From Hevea brasiliensis (Eukaryota; Streptophyta; Magnoliopsida; Malpighiales; Euphorbiaceae): a stretch of 64,000 bases of DNA. The first letter of the stretch is position 1; each line of letters opens with the position of its first letter. The notes under the pieces were generated by a model. The model made no database searches, had not been told where the DNA came from, and worked only from the letters and a program-made list of their open reading frames with translations. This document shows, in pieces, positions 24,541-36,989 of this stretch. The stretch spans positions 85,624,249 to 85,688,248 of the forward strand of contig NC_079504.1 in NCBI RefSeq assembly GCF_030052815.1, given 5' to 3'. The translations under genes were made by a program, and so were the position numbers.

Positions 24541-26010
24541 TGTAACACCCCTATTTGTATAGCCTGGTATATTTCATTGTTCCGGTGACCGGTGTCGGTC
24601 CAAAAAATTAAGAGGATTAGAACCATACTTAAGACAACTAGAGAAGCCATAAATACAAATAATTAGTAATTGCCAATTAGTTAAGTATAAATAAGAAAAA
24701 CAGAATATAAGAAGTTAAACGAGTCGAGAGTCACAGCGATGGGTGACCTTCTCGGGAAGGACTGCGAAGTCATTTTAAACTCAAATTTCGAACTGTAAAA
24801 TGTGACACTGCGATCCTTAGGACCCTTATGAACACATTGGAAAAGAGAAAATCACAGAAAAGAACTGTTAAGTCAGTCAAATAATTAGGTCAGGGAGCCG
24901 AAAGAAATATTGAATTATTTGCAAATCGAGATGAAACGGCGAGGGGCAATTTGGTCAATTGACCTCGAGAGCTGACTCCTGACCTAACTGTCAAACAAAA
25001 TCGGAGAAAAAAAATTTCAGAATTGAGAATTAAATTAAAGAACTAATAAAAAAAAAGAAAATGAAAAAGTGTAGGGAGATGACATCATGCATGACATTTT
25101 GCATGATGCCATAAAAGTAATAATTAATATATTTAATTAATTAGATTTTTTGGGTCTTCCATAAGTAAATAAAAGAAAAGAAAAGAAAAACAAAAAAAAA
25201 ATTATTGTCTACAATTTTCTCCCATTGCCGCCTCACTCTCTCCCTTATTTCTCCATGAAAATTCCTCCATTAAAGCTTGTCTTCAAGCTTTGAAACTCTT
25301 ACCAAATCCCAACTTCTTCCATAATCACTCCATAAAACCTTATTCCCTTCCCTTGAGAAAGAAATTTAACAAGAAAGAAAGAAGAAAATATGAGAAAAAT
25401 TAAAGATTGGATATCAAAGTTGAGGTAAGCAATCTAAATTGAAAATTTTAGTTTATTGGCTATGTTTGTGGTTTGAGTAACCTAGAAATTTAATTAAAAT
25501 CAAAAGAAAACATTTGTAGAGGGCCAAAGGGAATTTCAACCAGCCATGGATGTATGAGAATATGATTTGTTTTGAATGAATTAAATTTATTAGTAAGCTT
25601 GTATGAAAGTGGTAGTAAGATTGAAATGCTTAAATGTGATTAAATGCAATGAATTAGTGTGGTTAGGGTTTTGAACATTAGGGTTTATGGACCAAAAAAA
25701 TGTGAGAAATGAGTAAATGATGCCTTTGACCTATTGTGAAGTGAAAAATGGTCATTTGTGACCCAATGAGCTGTGTTGGAATGGTTGGAATTAAAGTCAA
25801 ATTCGGAGGGAGTGTAGCATGACCAAGTCAACTTTGAAGGACCAAAAGTGAAATTTTACATGTCCAATTGGTATGGGACTAATTGGGGATTAAAATAGAC
25901 ACTAAATGACACAATTTTCATTTAGGAACCATACCCAAAAAGTGACCAAAACCTAGTGAACAAATTGACTCAATTCGGAAAATCTCAGTCTGTCCCTGTA
26001 CAAACTGACA

Positions 26011-26033
26011 AAATGAACAGTGTTTGTTCATTT
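26011..26033 (+). other. LTR hairpin AAATGAACA, B 5' LTR
   Basis: A nine-base perfect inverted repeat, AAATGAACA and TGTTCATTT, encloses a five-base loop. The same hairpin occurs at 34477-34505 with a 12-base stem, at 41383-41411, and in LTR E near 44401. Confidence 0.6.
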
Positions 26034-27289
26034 GGCCATAACTTGAGTTAGGTAGATCCAAATGACCTGAAATTTTACCAGTGGTTAGATGCGATATAGA
26101 GCTAAAACTTTCATGAAGAACACAAGCCCAAATTCTGCCAGTAACCAAGCCATTTGGCCACCCCAACTTGGTGACCCAAAACTGCCAGCACCAAAATTGC
26201 CCAGAAAATCTGGGTTGTGTCCAATCCAGCAGCCATAGTTCAAATGGCCATAACTTGAGCTACAAAACTTTAATTGGAGTGATTCAAAAAGGAAAATAAA
26301 CTTAAGACAATAGGGAACATTTTCTATGAAGAAAGCTTTGCCAAATTCTAACAGTAGAATGACCAATGGAACAGTGTAACTAGGGACACCAAAACTGAAA
26401 ATTTGACAATTTTGCCTAAAGGACTTAAGCTTTGAGAAAATGACCAAAACCAACAAATTTAATGGCCAAAATGTGGTATGTGGGTGAAGTTGGAGTTCCC
26501 ATACCTATTAAGCCTTAAAAAGTCAACAATTTGACTTGAATAGTGTAGTGAATAGTAACCCGAAACACAAAAACTTCGAGAACGTCGAATTTAGCACATT
26601 AAAGTTAGGTAAAAGTGAAGTTAAATTTATTTTTGGATTTATGCTAAGTTATGGTACTGAAACACTGTGAAACTATGTGTTTCAGCTGAAAAAGGCTTGG
26701 AAGCTCTAAGAGACAGAGTCAAGGCCTAGAGGCGACTCACGTCAAGTCTGTGCACAATAATTCTTATTTAAATATTTTATTCTCAAAAGTTTGACTTCTG
26801 TGATTAATTATGTACTGTGTTGCCATTTTATAATCACAAATATGACTTTGGAAATTGATCAGAATTCTCATAAATTATTTAAATAAATTGTTTTGAATTG
26901 ATTTTGTGTTTACACTTAGCATGACAGTATCACATTATTCCTCCTCCATTTATGGGGTTGAGATCGTTTATTTTCCTCCCTCTCTGGCTTGCCAGTTGAG
27001 GTTGAGATCGGATGAGTACTCATTAGCTAGCTAGCCACCTCCCTCATTGATTTCGATTAATGGGGCTGTAGATTGCTTTGTCGTGGTGTACAACACGGCA
27101 TTGATCGGAAATTTTGTGTCATGGCTTAAGTTGTGTATGATTTTGGCAACATTGTGTTTATTAAATTATTTGACTAAATTGTGTTATTATGAGCTTTGAT
27201 ATTTTGTTAAATGTGATTGAGAAATATTTAAATTGTGTTTCATCAATGAATGATTTATGTATTGTATTTTAAATTTTTATTGTGCACTA

Positions 27290-27418
27290 CTGAGTATTTT
27301 TATACTCAACGATAGCTTATTTTGCTGTCGCAGATAAGAGCAAGGAAAAAGTAGCAGAGTGAGCTGCTATTGAATTGAGGACCACACTGATCTTTTGTAC
27401 GGGTATTATTTTATACCC
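27290..27418 (+). other. LTR hairpin cluster, B 5' LTR
   Basis: Three short inverted repeats follow one another: CTGAGTAT/ATACTCAA, then CGATAGC/GCTGTCG, then GGGTAT/ATACCC. An acceptor-like GCTGTCGCAG sits at the second one (27324-27333). Confidence 0.55.
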
Positions 27419-27636
27419 TTGTAGTAAATTTTGATGTAAATATTATAACGCTTTATGTATCAATGAAAAGTTGAGCAGTTGTAAAATAAATGGTAATAAT
27501 ATTATTTTTGGATTTCCTTTTGTAAATTAATATTTGTACTTATGAATTTCATACTTTATGCCTTGTGAATGAAGTTATTAAACATTTTGAGATGATAAAT
27601 TTTGATTTGGACTGTGGAATTATTTTGAAGTGAATT

Positions 27637-30600
27637 TGTAACACCACTATATTCGGTAGTGCGTTCTACTGTTCTTGTGACCCGTGTTGTCCGGACAGAT
27701 AGGATGCCTAGTACTACACTTCATTATGAGTGAGAAGACATAAAATAATGAAATACAAGGAAAGAAAATACAAGAAAAACAAAGAAAAAATAATAGCAAA
27801 AAATTGTAACCAAGTTAAGTGACCCGAGAACCCTAGCGATGGGTGACCGCACCAGGAAGTCACGGCGTGGACCGTTGACTAGCCTTGGACCGCGGGGAAC
27901 CCTAGAAAATATTTTTAAGAATTAAATATACCCCTATGGAAGTATAAATATCATTATAAATATCAAAGAAAAATTAAATAATTAGTACAAAGAAAAGTGA
28001 GAAATCAAAAAACGGACAAAACCCGGTGTTACCGAAAAATCGGGAATGCAACCCGAACAGGGGCATTGTGGTTATTTGACACCCCGAGTTATCTTTTGAC
28101 CTAAATGTCCATTAAAAATAAATAATATTACACTTGGAAAATATAATGAAAAATTAATTTAGTGGTACCTAATGTAAAAAACAAAAATGGAGTGTAAATA
28201 GAGTAATTATCACTTAAAACTTATTAAATGATTATCCTAGCATGAGTGGAGCACTATGGGAATTAAAAATTCACTAAGTGGGCAGATTTAAACCCACTAA
28301 ACTCATCTTCAACCTTCATTCACTCCCATTGCCGAAATGAAGTTTCCAAGCTTCTCCCATGGCCGCCCAAATGCATGACTCTTTACACCCATTTTCAAGC
28401 TAGATTTTGTTTACTTGTCTTCATTAATTTTGATCCTCACACCATGGGCAGTAGATAGGCAATAAGAAAGGAAAGTTTTTGTGGAGTTTTGAAGAATTTC
28501 CAAAGTGGTAAGTTTGTGTTTTTTATTATTGCTTTGTTAAAGTTTGTAAGGATGTTATGGGTGTTTGATTTATGGAGAAATTTTTGAGGTTTGATGTTGA
28601 ATGGGGATGTGTACTTTTGGAAGCCATGGAAACACTTTGAAGGCAGTTTATTTTTGCTTATAAATGGTGAATTAAATGATTGATTAAATGTATATTGTGT
28701 AGGAAATTGTTTGGGTGATGTATACTTAGTATATGTAAATGTGAATTGAAATTTGAAGCTTGGAAATTAATGGAATGTAAAGGTACCATTGCGGCAGGTT
28801 GTTAACTCTTGAAGAATGCTGGAATTCATGCTTGGTTTATGGTATATTAATGTTGAATTGTGTTGGATGTTAGGGCAGTTTGAGTGTATATATAATGGTG
28901 TGAAGTTGGACATGAAAAAAGTGTTATGGTTAGGTGATTGAATTGTTGTAAATTGAGTTGAAAAATTCTGCACTTTATGGTGTATGTTGAATGTAATTGT
29001 AAGCTGCCAAAATGGCCTATAATGTGTTGTGAATTATATTTAGGTCATGATACAACCAGCATTGACTTGAATATTGAGTTTGGTAAGTGTTAGGAGTGAT
29101 CCTTGTTGTGTATGAAAGAAATGCAATAAGGAAGCTTGCCAAAATTCTGCTTGCAAGGTAGCTTGAAAAATGACCAAATCCAGATTAAGTGCAAATAAGG
29201 CCTGAAAATTGACCATTTGGGCAGCAGTTATTGTTTAGGCTATAACTCACTCAAAACAGGTCCAATTGACCTGAAATTTTAACCATGAATAGCTAAGACC
29301 CATATCTACAAGTCTTATGAAGACACAAAAGCCCAGAAATGACCATAAGCAAGTCAAACAGCTTGCACAAGTTCGGGTCCAAAAACTGGCCGAACCAAAA
29401 TTGACGTAAAATGACCTAAAGTGACCAATTTTGATGCAATTTGACCAGCAATAGTAAAATGACCATAACTTTCTCTACATAACTCAGAATGACCTGAAAT
29501 TTTGCCCCGCGTGCAATAAGATATAGATCTACAAGTTTTTAGTTTTGACCGAAACCCGAAAACCGAGGGAACTAGGTCGTCCGGCTAGGTCAAACTAGTA
29601 TCCCGGAATCCAGCAAATTGCAAGAAAATGCAAAATACATATAAATGAATTTGGTAACATGTACCAACCCTAAAAGACTATCGAATGTGACTATTAATAA
29701 CATTAAAACCTAATTTACCTAGAATGCATCGAGGGTCGATATATTAGGTTGACTAAGCAAATATTAGAATTCAGTGAATTAATTATCAAGCATTATCGTT
29801 AGAGACAGTTTAAATGAGTACTGAAACACTTCAAATTGTGTTTCTCAGTTAGCAAAGACTCAGGGAAAGGGAAGGAAACATTGAGTCAAGACCAGGAGAC
29901 AGTTATCAGAGGTTTGTGCACAACAGCTATTTCTTTTGAATTTTTTTTTAATTAAAATGAATTATGACTATTTGTACATTATTGTTTCAAATTGTGGAAA
30001 TGTGTTTGAATGGATATTTATCGCTTGAAAAGCACTGTAAATGGTTTGAAATTGTGAGAAATTGTTTGAATGATATTGATGGATACTTATTGATTGAAAA
30101 GCATTGGAAATGATTTGAAGCCACAGCTATCATGTATATTGATTGTATTCCTCGCTAGCTTGTCTAGTGGGACGAATTGAATTCCCTCTCTGGATGAAGT
30201 GTTGAGGTGTGTGCCTGTTGAGGACGAATAGAATGAGTACTCATATTTTTGCTAGCTAGCTATATTATTCCTCATTAGTCATTGACTTTTGGGATTAATT
30301 GAATACCTCATTAGCCATCGGCTTTTGGGACGAATTGAACTTTGGAGCATGATTAAGTTGTGTGTGATTTATTGATATGTATTGTGACATTGTGAAATGA
30401 ATTTAAATTCTTATTGACATTCACTGTCTTTTGAATTTAACTACGTTTGGATTTCTGAGATTTATTGTGATATTGTGTTAAATTCCTTCTTACATTCATT
30501 ATCTTGAATTTAACTATGATTTTACGTATCCATCATTTAAATGATTTATGAATTGTGATTTAAAGTTGTATTTGGTTAATGTTGCGCACCACTGAGACAT

Positions 30601-31233
30601 TGTCGCAGTGATAGCTTTTTTATTGCTGTCGCAGGTAGACAGACGGATAGGGCAGCAGACTAAGGTGCTAGTACATCCAGCGAGAGATTATCGGGTATAA
30701 TGAGTATACCACATTTTGCATTTTGTACTGTAATGTATGACCACTGTATGTACATAGTGTTATTGATTTTGAGCAGTTGTAAATTCAAATTGTACATTGA
30801 AGTTGTAAAATAATTATGAGTTATTTTGGCTTGTAAAATTTGTACTATATTTCTTTATCTCAGTTTTTGAAAAATTACTGTGGATTTGAATTAAGAAATA
30901 TGTTGTGTTGAGTTATGTTGGAGTTGAGATTTGGAAAAATATTGAAGTGCTTTTTACAGGTTTTCTAAAGAACTGTTTTCTCCAAAATACAGATGGCACT
31001 CTGCCAAAATTTTTACAGAAATTACAAATAGTCCAAATGAGTTAGCTGTTTCACTTTAGTTTAAAAAGTTTTTTTTAAACACCTGTAAATTGTGCTCACC
31101 ACTGTAAAAAGAAGTAAGAAAAGTTTTAAAATCCCTTGTAGTGTATTTAATGGGTTATCAGTAGATAAAGTTGGTAATTCATTAGGTATACTACGGGATC
31201 ATGTTATGCCTTACAGAGGGGTAGGATGTGACA
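27637..31233 (+). repeat. Family A solo LTR inside B 5' LTR
   Basis: A 3.6 kb LTR starts TGTAACACCAC and ends GATGTGACA. It is flanked by perfect GAATT duplications (27632-27636 and 31234-31238). No internal sequence is present. It matches the heads and tails of the tandem A LTRs at 53645-62729. It differs from them in the middle: 30120-30370 has its own sequence where the tandem copies carry a B-like block. It has a donor-like GTG|GTAAGTTTG at 28508 and the hairpin cluster at about 30592-30634. Confidence 0.88.
30592..30634 (+). other. LTR hairpin cluster, A solo LTR
   Basis: CTGAGACA..TGTCGCAG is followed by a GTGATAGC..GCTGTCGC stem and an acceptor-like CAG at 30632-30634. One pair of the first stem is broken here, relative to the intact stem at 56955. 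Confidence 0.5.
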
Positions 31234-31585
31234 GAATTGAATTGAGTTGATTTGAGATTAATTAAAGGTTGGGAGTTGAGAAAATTATTGGAAGTTTTTT
31301 TTTAGGTATTTGAAGAACTGTTTTCTCCAAATACAAACGGAACTCTATCAAAATTTTTATAAAATTTGCGGTAAAATTAAAATGGACAAAAATTTTTACT
31401 AGTATTTAAACTTTGAATAAATGGTTTTTAATTCCTACCAAAATGCTCACCACTTCCAAAATGTAAGAAAATTGTTTTAAAATCCCTTGTAGGGTACTTA
31501 ATGAGTTATCGGTAGGTGAAGTTCGATAGTTCATTAAGTATTCTACGGGATCGTGTTATGCCTTACAGAGGGGTAAGGTGTGACA
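31234..31585 (+). repeat. Chromovirus B 5' LTR, last part
   Basis: This is the continuation of the 5' LTR after the A solo LTR, beginning with the duplicated GAATT. It ends GGTAAGGTGTGACA at 31585. Confidence 0.88.
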
Positions 31586-31593
31586 TGTTTTAG

Positions 31594-31609
31594 TGGTAAC
31601 AGAGCATGG
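31594..31609 (+). other. Primer binding site of B, tRNA-Met type
   Basis: TGGTAACAGAGCATGG lies eight bases after the LTR. It is complementary to the initiator tRNA-Met 3' end with slight change. The family A copies read TGGTATCAGAGCATAG. Confidence 0.85.
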
Positions 31610-31774
31610 TTTTTCAATAAATTTTGACTATGTGTATGAATATTTTATTAATAAGTACAACTGCTCAAGTGTCTTTAATTGATACATATGACGTATTTAC
31701 ATCATGAATATGCACTAACGGAGGTCAACCTCCTTATGTTTCATCTCAGGAAGTAGAAATTTTGGGAAAACAGA
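31610..31774 (+). other. Short 5' leader of chromovirus B
   Basis: About 165 bases lie between the primer binding site and the gag ATG. Nothing else is recognisable. Confidence 0.6.
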
Positions 31775-32998
31775 ATGGAAGGAGGAGATCATTCCGAAGA
31801 ACAATCTGTTGAGGCTGAGGTTCAAGGGGAAGCCCCAGCACTCCAGAACGTGAGTGGGTCAGCCACTCCAGCTCCTACTCCAGCGCTGCAGTTCCCTGCT
31901 CAGTTTGTACAGTAGATGACTGCATTTTTCCAGCAAATGGTGGGTAATGTGCCACCCTAAGCTCAAATGCAAGCACCTGTAGCACAACCACAGCCCTCAG
32001 CTCGGCAATATGAAAAATTGATGAAATTTGGGGCCACCGAGTTTAAAGGCACTGTGGATCCACTGGAGGCGGAACAGTGGTTGGAAAGAATGGAATGGGT
32101 TTTCAGAAAGCTGCAGTGTACGGAAGAGCTGAAGTTCGAGTATTCTGTTTCCTTATTGCAAGGGGATGCATATGAATGGTGGAAGACCATTCCCCACAGC
32201 CTGGTTGAGCCACCTGTGCTGACATGGATAGACTTCTTGAGGGAATTCAAGCAGAAATGGGTTCCTGATGCGTATGTAGATATGAAATTACAAGAATTCC
32301 TGAGTTTGAAACAAGGGGACAGAACCATAGCAGAGTATGAGAGAGACTTCTCTAGGCTAAGCCACTATGCTGGAAGCTTAGTCTCCACCCCCAGAGATAG
32401 ATGTAAGAGGTTTGAGTCCGGGTTAAGGCCGAATCTGAGGATGCAAGTCGTGGGTTTCCGACATCAGAATTTCACTGAGTTGATCTCACAGGCCCTGGAA
32501 TTGGAAAAGATAGAATCAGAAGGGGCAGTAAAGAAGGGTACATAAGAGAAAGAGAAGACTGAAAAGACTACGGGACAAGCATCTGAGAGTGGTTCTGGAA
32601 AGAGGAAACAGTTTAGGGGATCCAGCTCCCGTAGATCTGGCAGAGGAAGATTTTCTGACCAAAGACCACCCCGGTCTGGTCAGCAGACCCAGCAGGCACC
32701 CCGAGGAGCTCTATCAGTACGACAGTGTGAAACTTGTGGTAGAACTCATGGTGGGGTTTATTTCAAAGCTACCGGTGCATGTTTTAACTGTGGAGGGAGC
32801 GGACATTTCGCTAAGGATTGCACTAGTCTGCGCCGGTCTGGACCTTCTGTTACATCTGAGGGATCAGCCCAAGTCTCTGCACCTAGAGGGTAACAGTCAG
32901 CTGCTAGAAGTAGAGGCAGAGGTAGGGGTCCTGGTAACACTCCTGGAAGTCAAAGCACTGTTAACCAGCTAGTACCCAGTGGCACACCAGTCAGAGTG
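31775..32998 (+). pseudogene. Chromovirus B gag, with in-frame stops
   Basis: Gag would build the virus-like particle. The ATG at 31775 opens MEGGDHSEEQSVEAEVQ, and the tandem A elements keep the same gag start. The retrotransposon gag domain is at 31967-32545 (VDPLEAEQWLERMEWVFRKL, GDAYEWWKTI). A CCHC zinc knuckle CFNCGGSGHFAKDC lies at 32780-32821, and Gly/Arg-rich sequence follows. All of it is in one reading frame, but stops occur at 31913 (TAG), 31958, 32543 and 32891 (all TAA). No frameshift is needed, so decay has been by substitution. The gene is separated from pol by the solo LTR at 32999. Confidence 0.88.
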
Positions 32999-34476
32999 TG
33001 TAACACCCCTATTTCTATAGCCTGGTATATTTCACTGTTCCGGTAACCGGTGTCGGTCCGGACAATTAAGGAGATTAGAACCATACTTAAGACAACTAGA
33101 GAAACTATAAACACAAATAATTAGTAATGTTCAATCAGTTAAGTATCAATAAGAAAAACATAACATAAGAGGTTAAACGAGCCGAGAGTCACAGCGATGG
33201 GTGACCTCCTCGGGAATGACTGCGAAGTCATTTTAAACTCAAATTTTGAACCGTAAAATGTAACGCTGCTGTCCTTAGGACCCTTATGAACACAGTGGAA
33301 AAGAGAAAATCATGAAAAAGAACTGTTAAGCTAGTTAAATAATTAGGTCAGGGAGCCGAAAGAAATATAGAATTACTTGCAAACCGGGATGAACCGACGA
33401 GGGGTAATTTGGTCATTTGACCCCGAGAGCTGACTCCTGACCTAACTGTCAAATTAAATCGGAGAAAAGAAAATTTTGGGATCAAGAATTAAATTAAAGA
33501 ACTAATAGAAAAAAAAAGAGGAAAATCAAAAAGTAAAAAGGTGATGACATCATGCATGACCTCATGCATGATGCCATAAAAAAAATTAATTAATTAAATT
33601 ATTAAATTAGATTTTTATGGTCTTCCATAAGCCAAAATTTATTAAAGAAAAGAAAAGAAAAAAAAAATTTAGAAAGCTCTCTTCTTCCCATTCTTGCCTC
33701 CCCACTTTCTCCATAAATCTCCATGAAAATTTCTCCATTAAAGCTTGCACTCAAGCTTTAATTTCTTCACTTAATCCTAATGACTCCCCTAAAAACCTTA
33801 CTAGAGCTTGTTATTGCAACTTAAGAAGAAGATTACAAGAAGAAAGAAGGGCAAAAGATAGAGATTTGAAGTTTTAAAGAGAGGTTAGTATGTTAACTTG
33901 TTATTTTCCATTTTAAATGCATAATTAGTTGTTGAAATGAGCTTAAAAACTAATAAAATGAAATAAAAATATGGGGGGGAGGGCCAAACTGAAATTTTAG
34001 CCTGTTGAAGGGGAGTATGATTTTGTATGGTTTGATGGATTTGAATGAGTTTAAAAACCTTATTTAGTTGAATGGTTAGGATTAAGAGCACTAATTGTGA
34101 TTAAATGCATGAGATGGATGAGTTAGGGTTTTGAATATTAGGGTTTGTGAACAAAAAATGTGAGAAATGAGCAAATGATATCTTTGACCTATTTTGAAGT
34201 GAAATAATGGTCAATTATGACCAAATGAGCTGTGGGAATGGTAGGAAATTAAGTTAAATTCGGAGGTTGTATGGTCATGCTACTGGCAGCATGACCAAGT
34301 CAACTTTGAAGGACCAAAACTGAAATTTTACAAGTCCAATTGATATGATACCAATTGGGGATGAAACTAGACATAAAATGACAATTTTCATTTAGGAACC
34401 ATGCCCAAAAAGTGACCAAAACTTAGTGAACCAATTGACCAAAGTTGGATAAGAGCAAGTCACATCAGATAAACTG

Positions 34477-34505
34477 ACCAAATGAACAGTGTTTGTTCAT
34501 TTGGT
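34477..34505 (+). other. LTR hairpin ACCAAATGAACA, B solo LTR
   Basis: A perfect 12-base inverted repeat (ACCAAATGAACA and TGTTCATTTGGT) encloses the loop GTGTT. This is the longest of the conserved copies. Confidence 0.6.
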
Positions 34506-35746
34506 CATAACTCGAGTTAGACAGGTCAAAATGACTTGAAATTTTACCAGAGGTTAGATGAGATAGAGAACTAAAACTTTCATGAAGAACACAAGTCCAA
34601 ATTCTTCCAGCAACCAAGCCATTTGGCCACCCCAAGTTGGTGACTCAAATCTGCCAGCACCAAAATTTGCCCATAAAATCTGTGTTGTGTCCAATCCGGC
34701 AGCCCTAGTTCAAATAGCCATAACTTGAGCTACAAAACTCCAATTGGGGTGATGCAAAAATGAGAATAAACTTAAGACAATAAGGAACATTTTCTATGAA
34801 AAAAGATTTGCCAAATTCCAACAGTAGATTGACCAATGGAATAGTGCAACTAGGAGCACCAAAACTGAAAATTTGACAATTTTGCTTGAAGGACTTAAGC
34901 TTTCAGAAAATGACCAAAACCAACAAATTTAATGACCAAAATGTGGTATGTGGGTGAAGTTGGAGTTCCCATACCTATTAAGCCTTAAAAAGTCAATAAT
35001 TTGACTTGAATAGTGTAGTGAATAGTAACCCGAAACACAAAAACTTCGAGAACGTCGAAATTAGCACATTAAAGCTAGGTAAAAATGAAGTGAAATTTAT
35101 TTTTGGATTTATGCTAAGTTATGGTACTGAAACACTGTGAAATTGTGTCTTTCAGCTGAAAAAGACTTGGAAACTCGAAGAGATTGAGTCAAGGCCTAAA
35201 GGCGACTCACGTCAGGTCTGTGCACAGTAATTTTTATTTGAATATATGATTCTTGAAAAATTGATTTTTTTTGAGCTAGTTATGAATTGTGTTGCCATTT
35301 ATGATTGTGAATATGACTTTGAAAATTTACCAGATTTCCAATAAATTATTTGAATAAATTGTTTTGAATTAATTTATGTTCACACTTAGCATGACAGTAT
35401 CTCATTATTCCTCTTCCATTTATGGGGTTGAGATCGTTTATTTTCCTCCCTCTCTGGTTTCCCAGTTGAGGTTGAGATCGGATGAGTACTCATTAGCTAG
35501 CTAGCCACCTCCCTCATTGATTTCGATTAATGGGGTTGTAGATTGCTTTGTCGTGGTGTACAACACGGCATTGATCGGAAATTTTATGTCATGGCTTAAG
35601 TTGTGTATGACTTTGGCAACACTGTGTTTATGAAATTGTTTGACTAAATTGTGTTATTATGAGCTTTGATAATTTGAGAAATATTTAAATTGTATTTCAC
35701 CAATGAATGATTTATGTATTGCATTTTAAATTTTTATTGTGCAAAA

Positions 35747-35790
35747 CTGAGTATTTTTATACTCAGCGATAGCTTATTTTGCTGTCGCAG
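35747..35790 (+). other. LTR hairpin cluster, B solo LTR
   Basis: CTGAGTATTTTTATACTCAG (eight-base stem, TTTT loop) runs directly into a stem of GCGATAGC with GCTGTCGC. An acceptor-like CAG follows at 35788-35790. Confidence 0.6.
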
Positions 35791-36439
35791 ATAAGAGCAA
35801 GGAGAAAGCAGCAGAGTGAGCTGCTATCGAGTTATGGACCATATCGATCATTTTGTACGGGTATTATTTTATACCCTTGTAGATAATTTTGATGTAAATA
35901 TAGAAATATTGTATGTATCAATGAAAGTTAAGCAGTTGTAAATAAATTATAATAATATTATTTTGGATTTCCTTCTGTAAATTTAATATTTGTACATGTG
36001 AATTTCATGTTTTATGTCTTGGGAATGAAGTATTAAATATTTTGAGATGATGAATTTTGATTTGTATTGTGGAATTACTTTGAAGTGATTTGAATTGAGA
36101 TGATTGAGATTTATTGGAGGTTGGGAATTGTGAAAAATTTTTGGAAGTGTTTTTCTCAGGTATATGAAGAACTGTTTTCTCTAATTACAAACGGAACTCT
36201 GTCAAAATTTTTATAAAATTTACGGCAAAATTTAAATGGACAAAAATTTTTACTAGTATTTAAACTTTGAATAAATGGTTTTTAATTCCTACCAAAATGC
36301 TCACCACTTCCAAAATGTAAGAAAATTGTTTTAAAATCCCTTTTAGTGCACTTAATGAGTTATCGGTAGGTGAAGTTCGGTAGTTCATTAAGTATTCTAC
36401 AGGATCATGTTATGCCTTACGGAGGGGTAAGGTGTGACA

Positions 36440-36950
36440 GAGTGTATACCATGCGTCAGAGGGAGGAGGCTGAAACATTAGACGTTGTAGCTGGTAATTT
36501 TTCCATCCTTGACCAAGATGTACATGTGTTATTTGATCTGGCTCCACACATTCGTATGTTAGTGCTAGTGTGATATGTTCTACTGCTATTCAGTGTGTAC
36601 CAATGGACTATGATGTGCTAGTAACTAGTCCATTAGGCTAGGTGGTTAGGGTAAATAGGCTATATAGGGACTGTACTTTCGTGATCCAAGGACACACTTT
36701 TCCATCTGATTTAATTGAAATGCCCTTCAGAGATTATGACATTATCTTGGGCATGGATTGGTTAGCTAGGCATCACGCCATGATTGACTGTAGACTGAAG
36801 ACAGTCACTTTTGGTCTTCCTCAGTATGGTGATGTAGTAATACATGGGGAGAGGTGGTTATTGCCTTCAAACATCATTTTAGCTACACTAGCCAGAAAAA
36901 TGATTAGGAAAGGGTGTGAGGCGTACTTGGCACATGGGATAGACACCTAA
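36440..36950 (+). pseudogene. Chromovirus B aspartic protease, frameshifted
   Basis: Sequence resumes after the solo LTR in the gag frame with VYTMRQREEAETLDVVAG. The active site, expected as D-P-G-S-T-H-S in this family, lacks one base near 36538. The Asp codon is therefore followed by a shifted reading, and STHSYVSAS continues in the next frame. That frame (36573-36950) contains RDYDIILGMDWLARHHAMID, the second conserved half of the protease. Stops lie at 36639 (TAG) and 36948 (TAA). No active protease can be made. Confidence 0.85.
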
Positions 36951-36989
36951 GTGGGGAGTCCAGCGCTGAGGGACATTCCTACTGTATGT

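Larger units (their letters stand above)
24541..27636 (+). repeat. Chromovirus B 5' LTR, first part
   Basis: The LTR starts TGTAACACCCC and is colinear with the 3' LTR at 39913. In order it shows the head with a GATGGGTGACC block and a low-complexity AT tract. A donor-like GAG|GTAAGC follows at 25425, then the hairpin AAATGAACA..TGTTCATTT (26011-26033). Near the right end are the hairpins CTGAGTAT..ATACTCAA (27290-27309) and GGGTAT..ATACCC (27401-27418), and AATAAA at 27485. It is interrupted at 27636 by the family A solo LTR. Confidence 0.88.
32999..36439 (+). repeat. B-family solo LTR between gag and protease
   Basis: A 3.44 kb LTR starts TGTAACACCCC and ends AAGGTGTGACA. Its perfect target duplication is GAGTG (32994-32998 and 36440-36444). 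It is colinear with the B LTRs but clearly diverged, so it represents a sister subfamily. It carries the ACCAAATGAACA/TGTTCATTTGGT hairpin (34477-34505), the hairpin cluster (35747-35790) and a donor-like GAG|GTTAGTA at 33884. Confidence 0.9.

Noticed and set aside
26085..26456. 123-codon minus-strand frame in the B 5' LTR, also at 41461-41832
   Set aside because: Antisense LTR sequence, with no matching frame kept in the diverged B solo LTR and no recognisable domain.
32589..32972. 127-codon frame overlapping the gag zinc-knuckle region
   Set aside because: It is in a different frame from gag. The true coding frame there contains the CCHC motif at 32780-32821.
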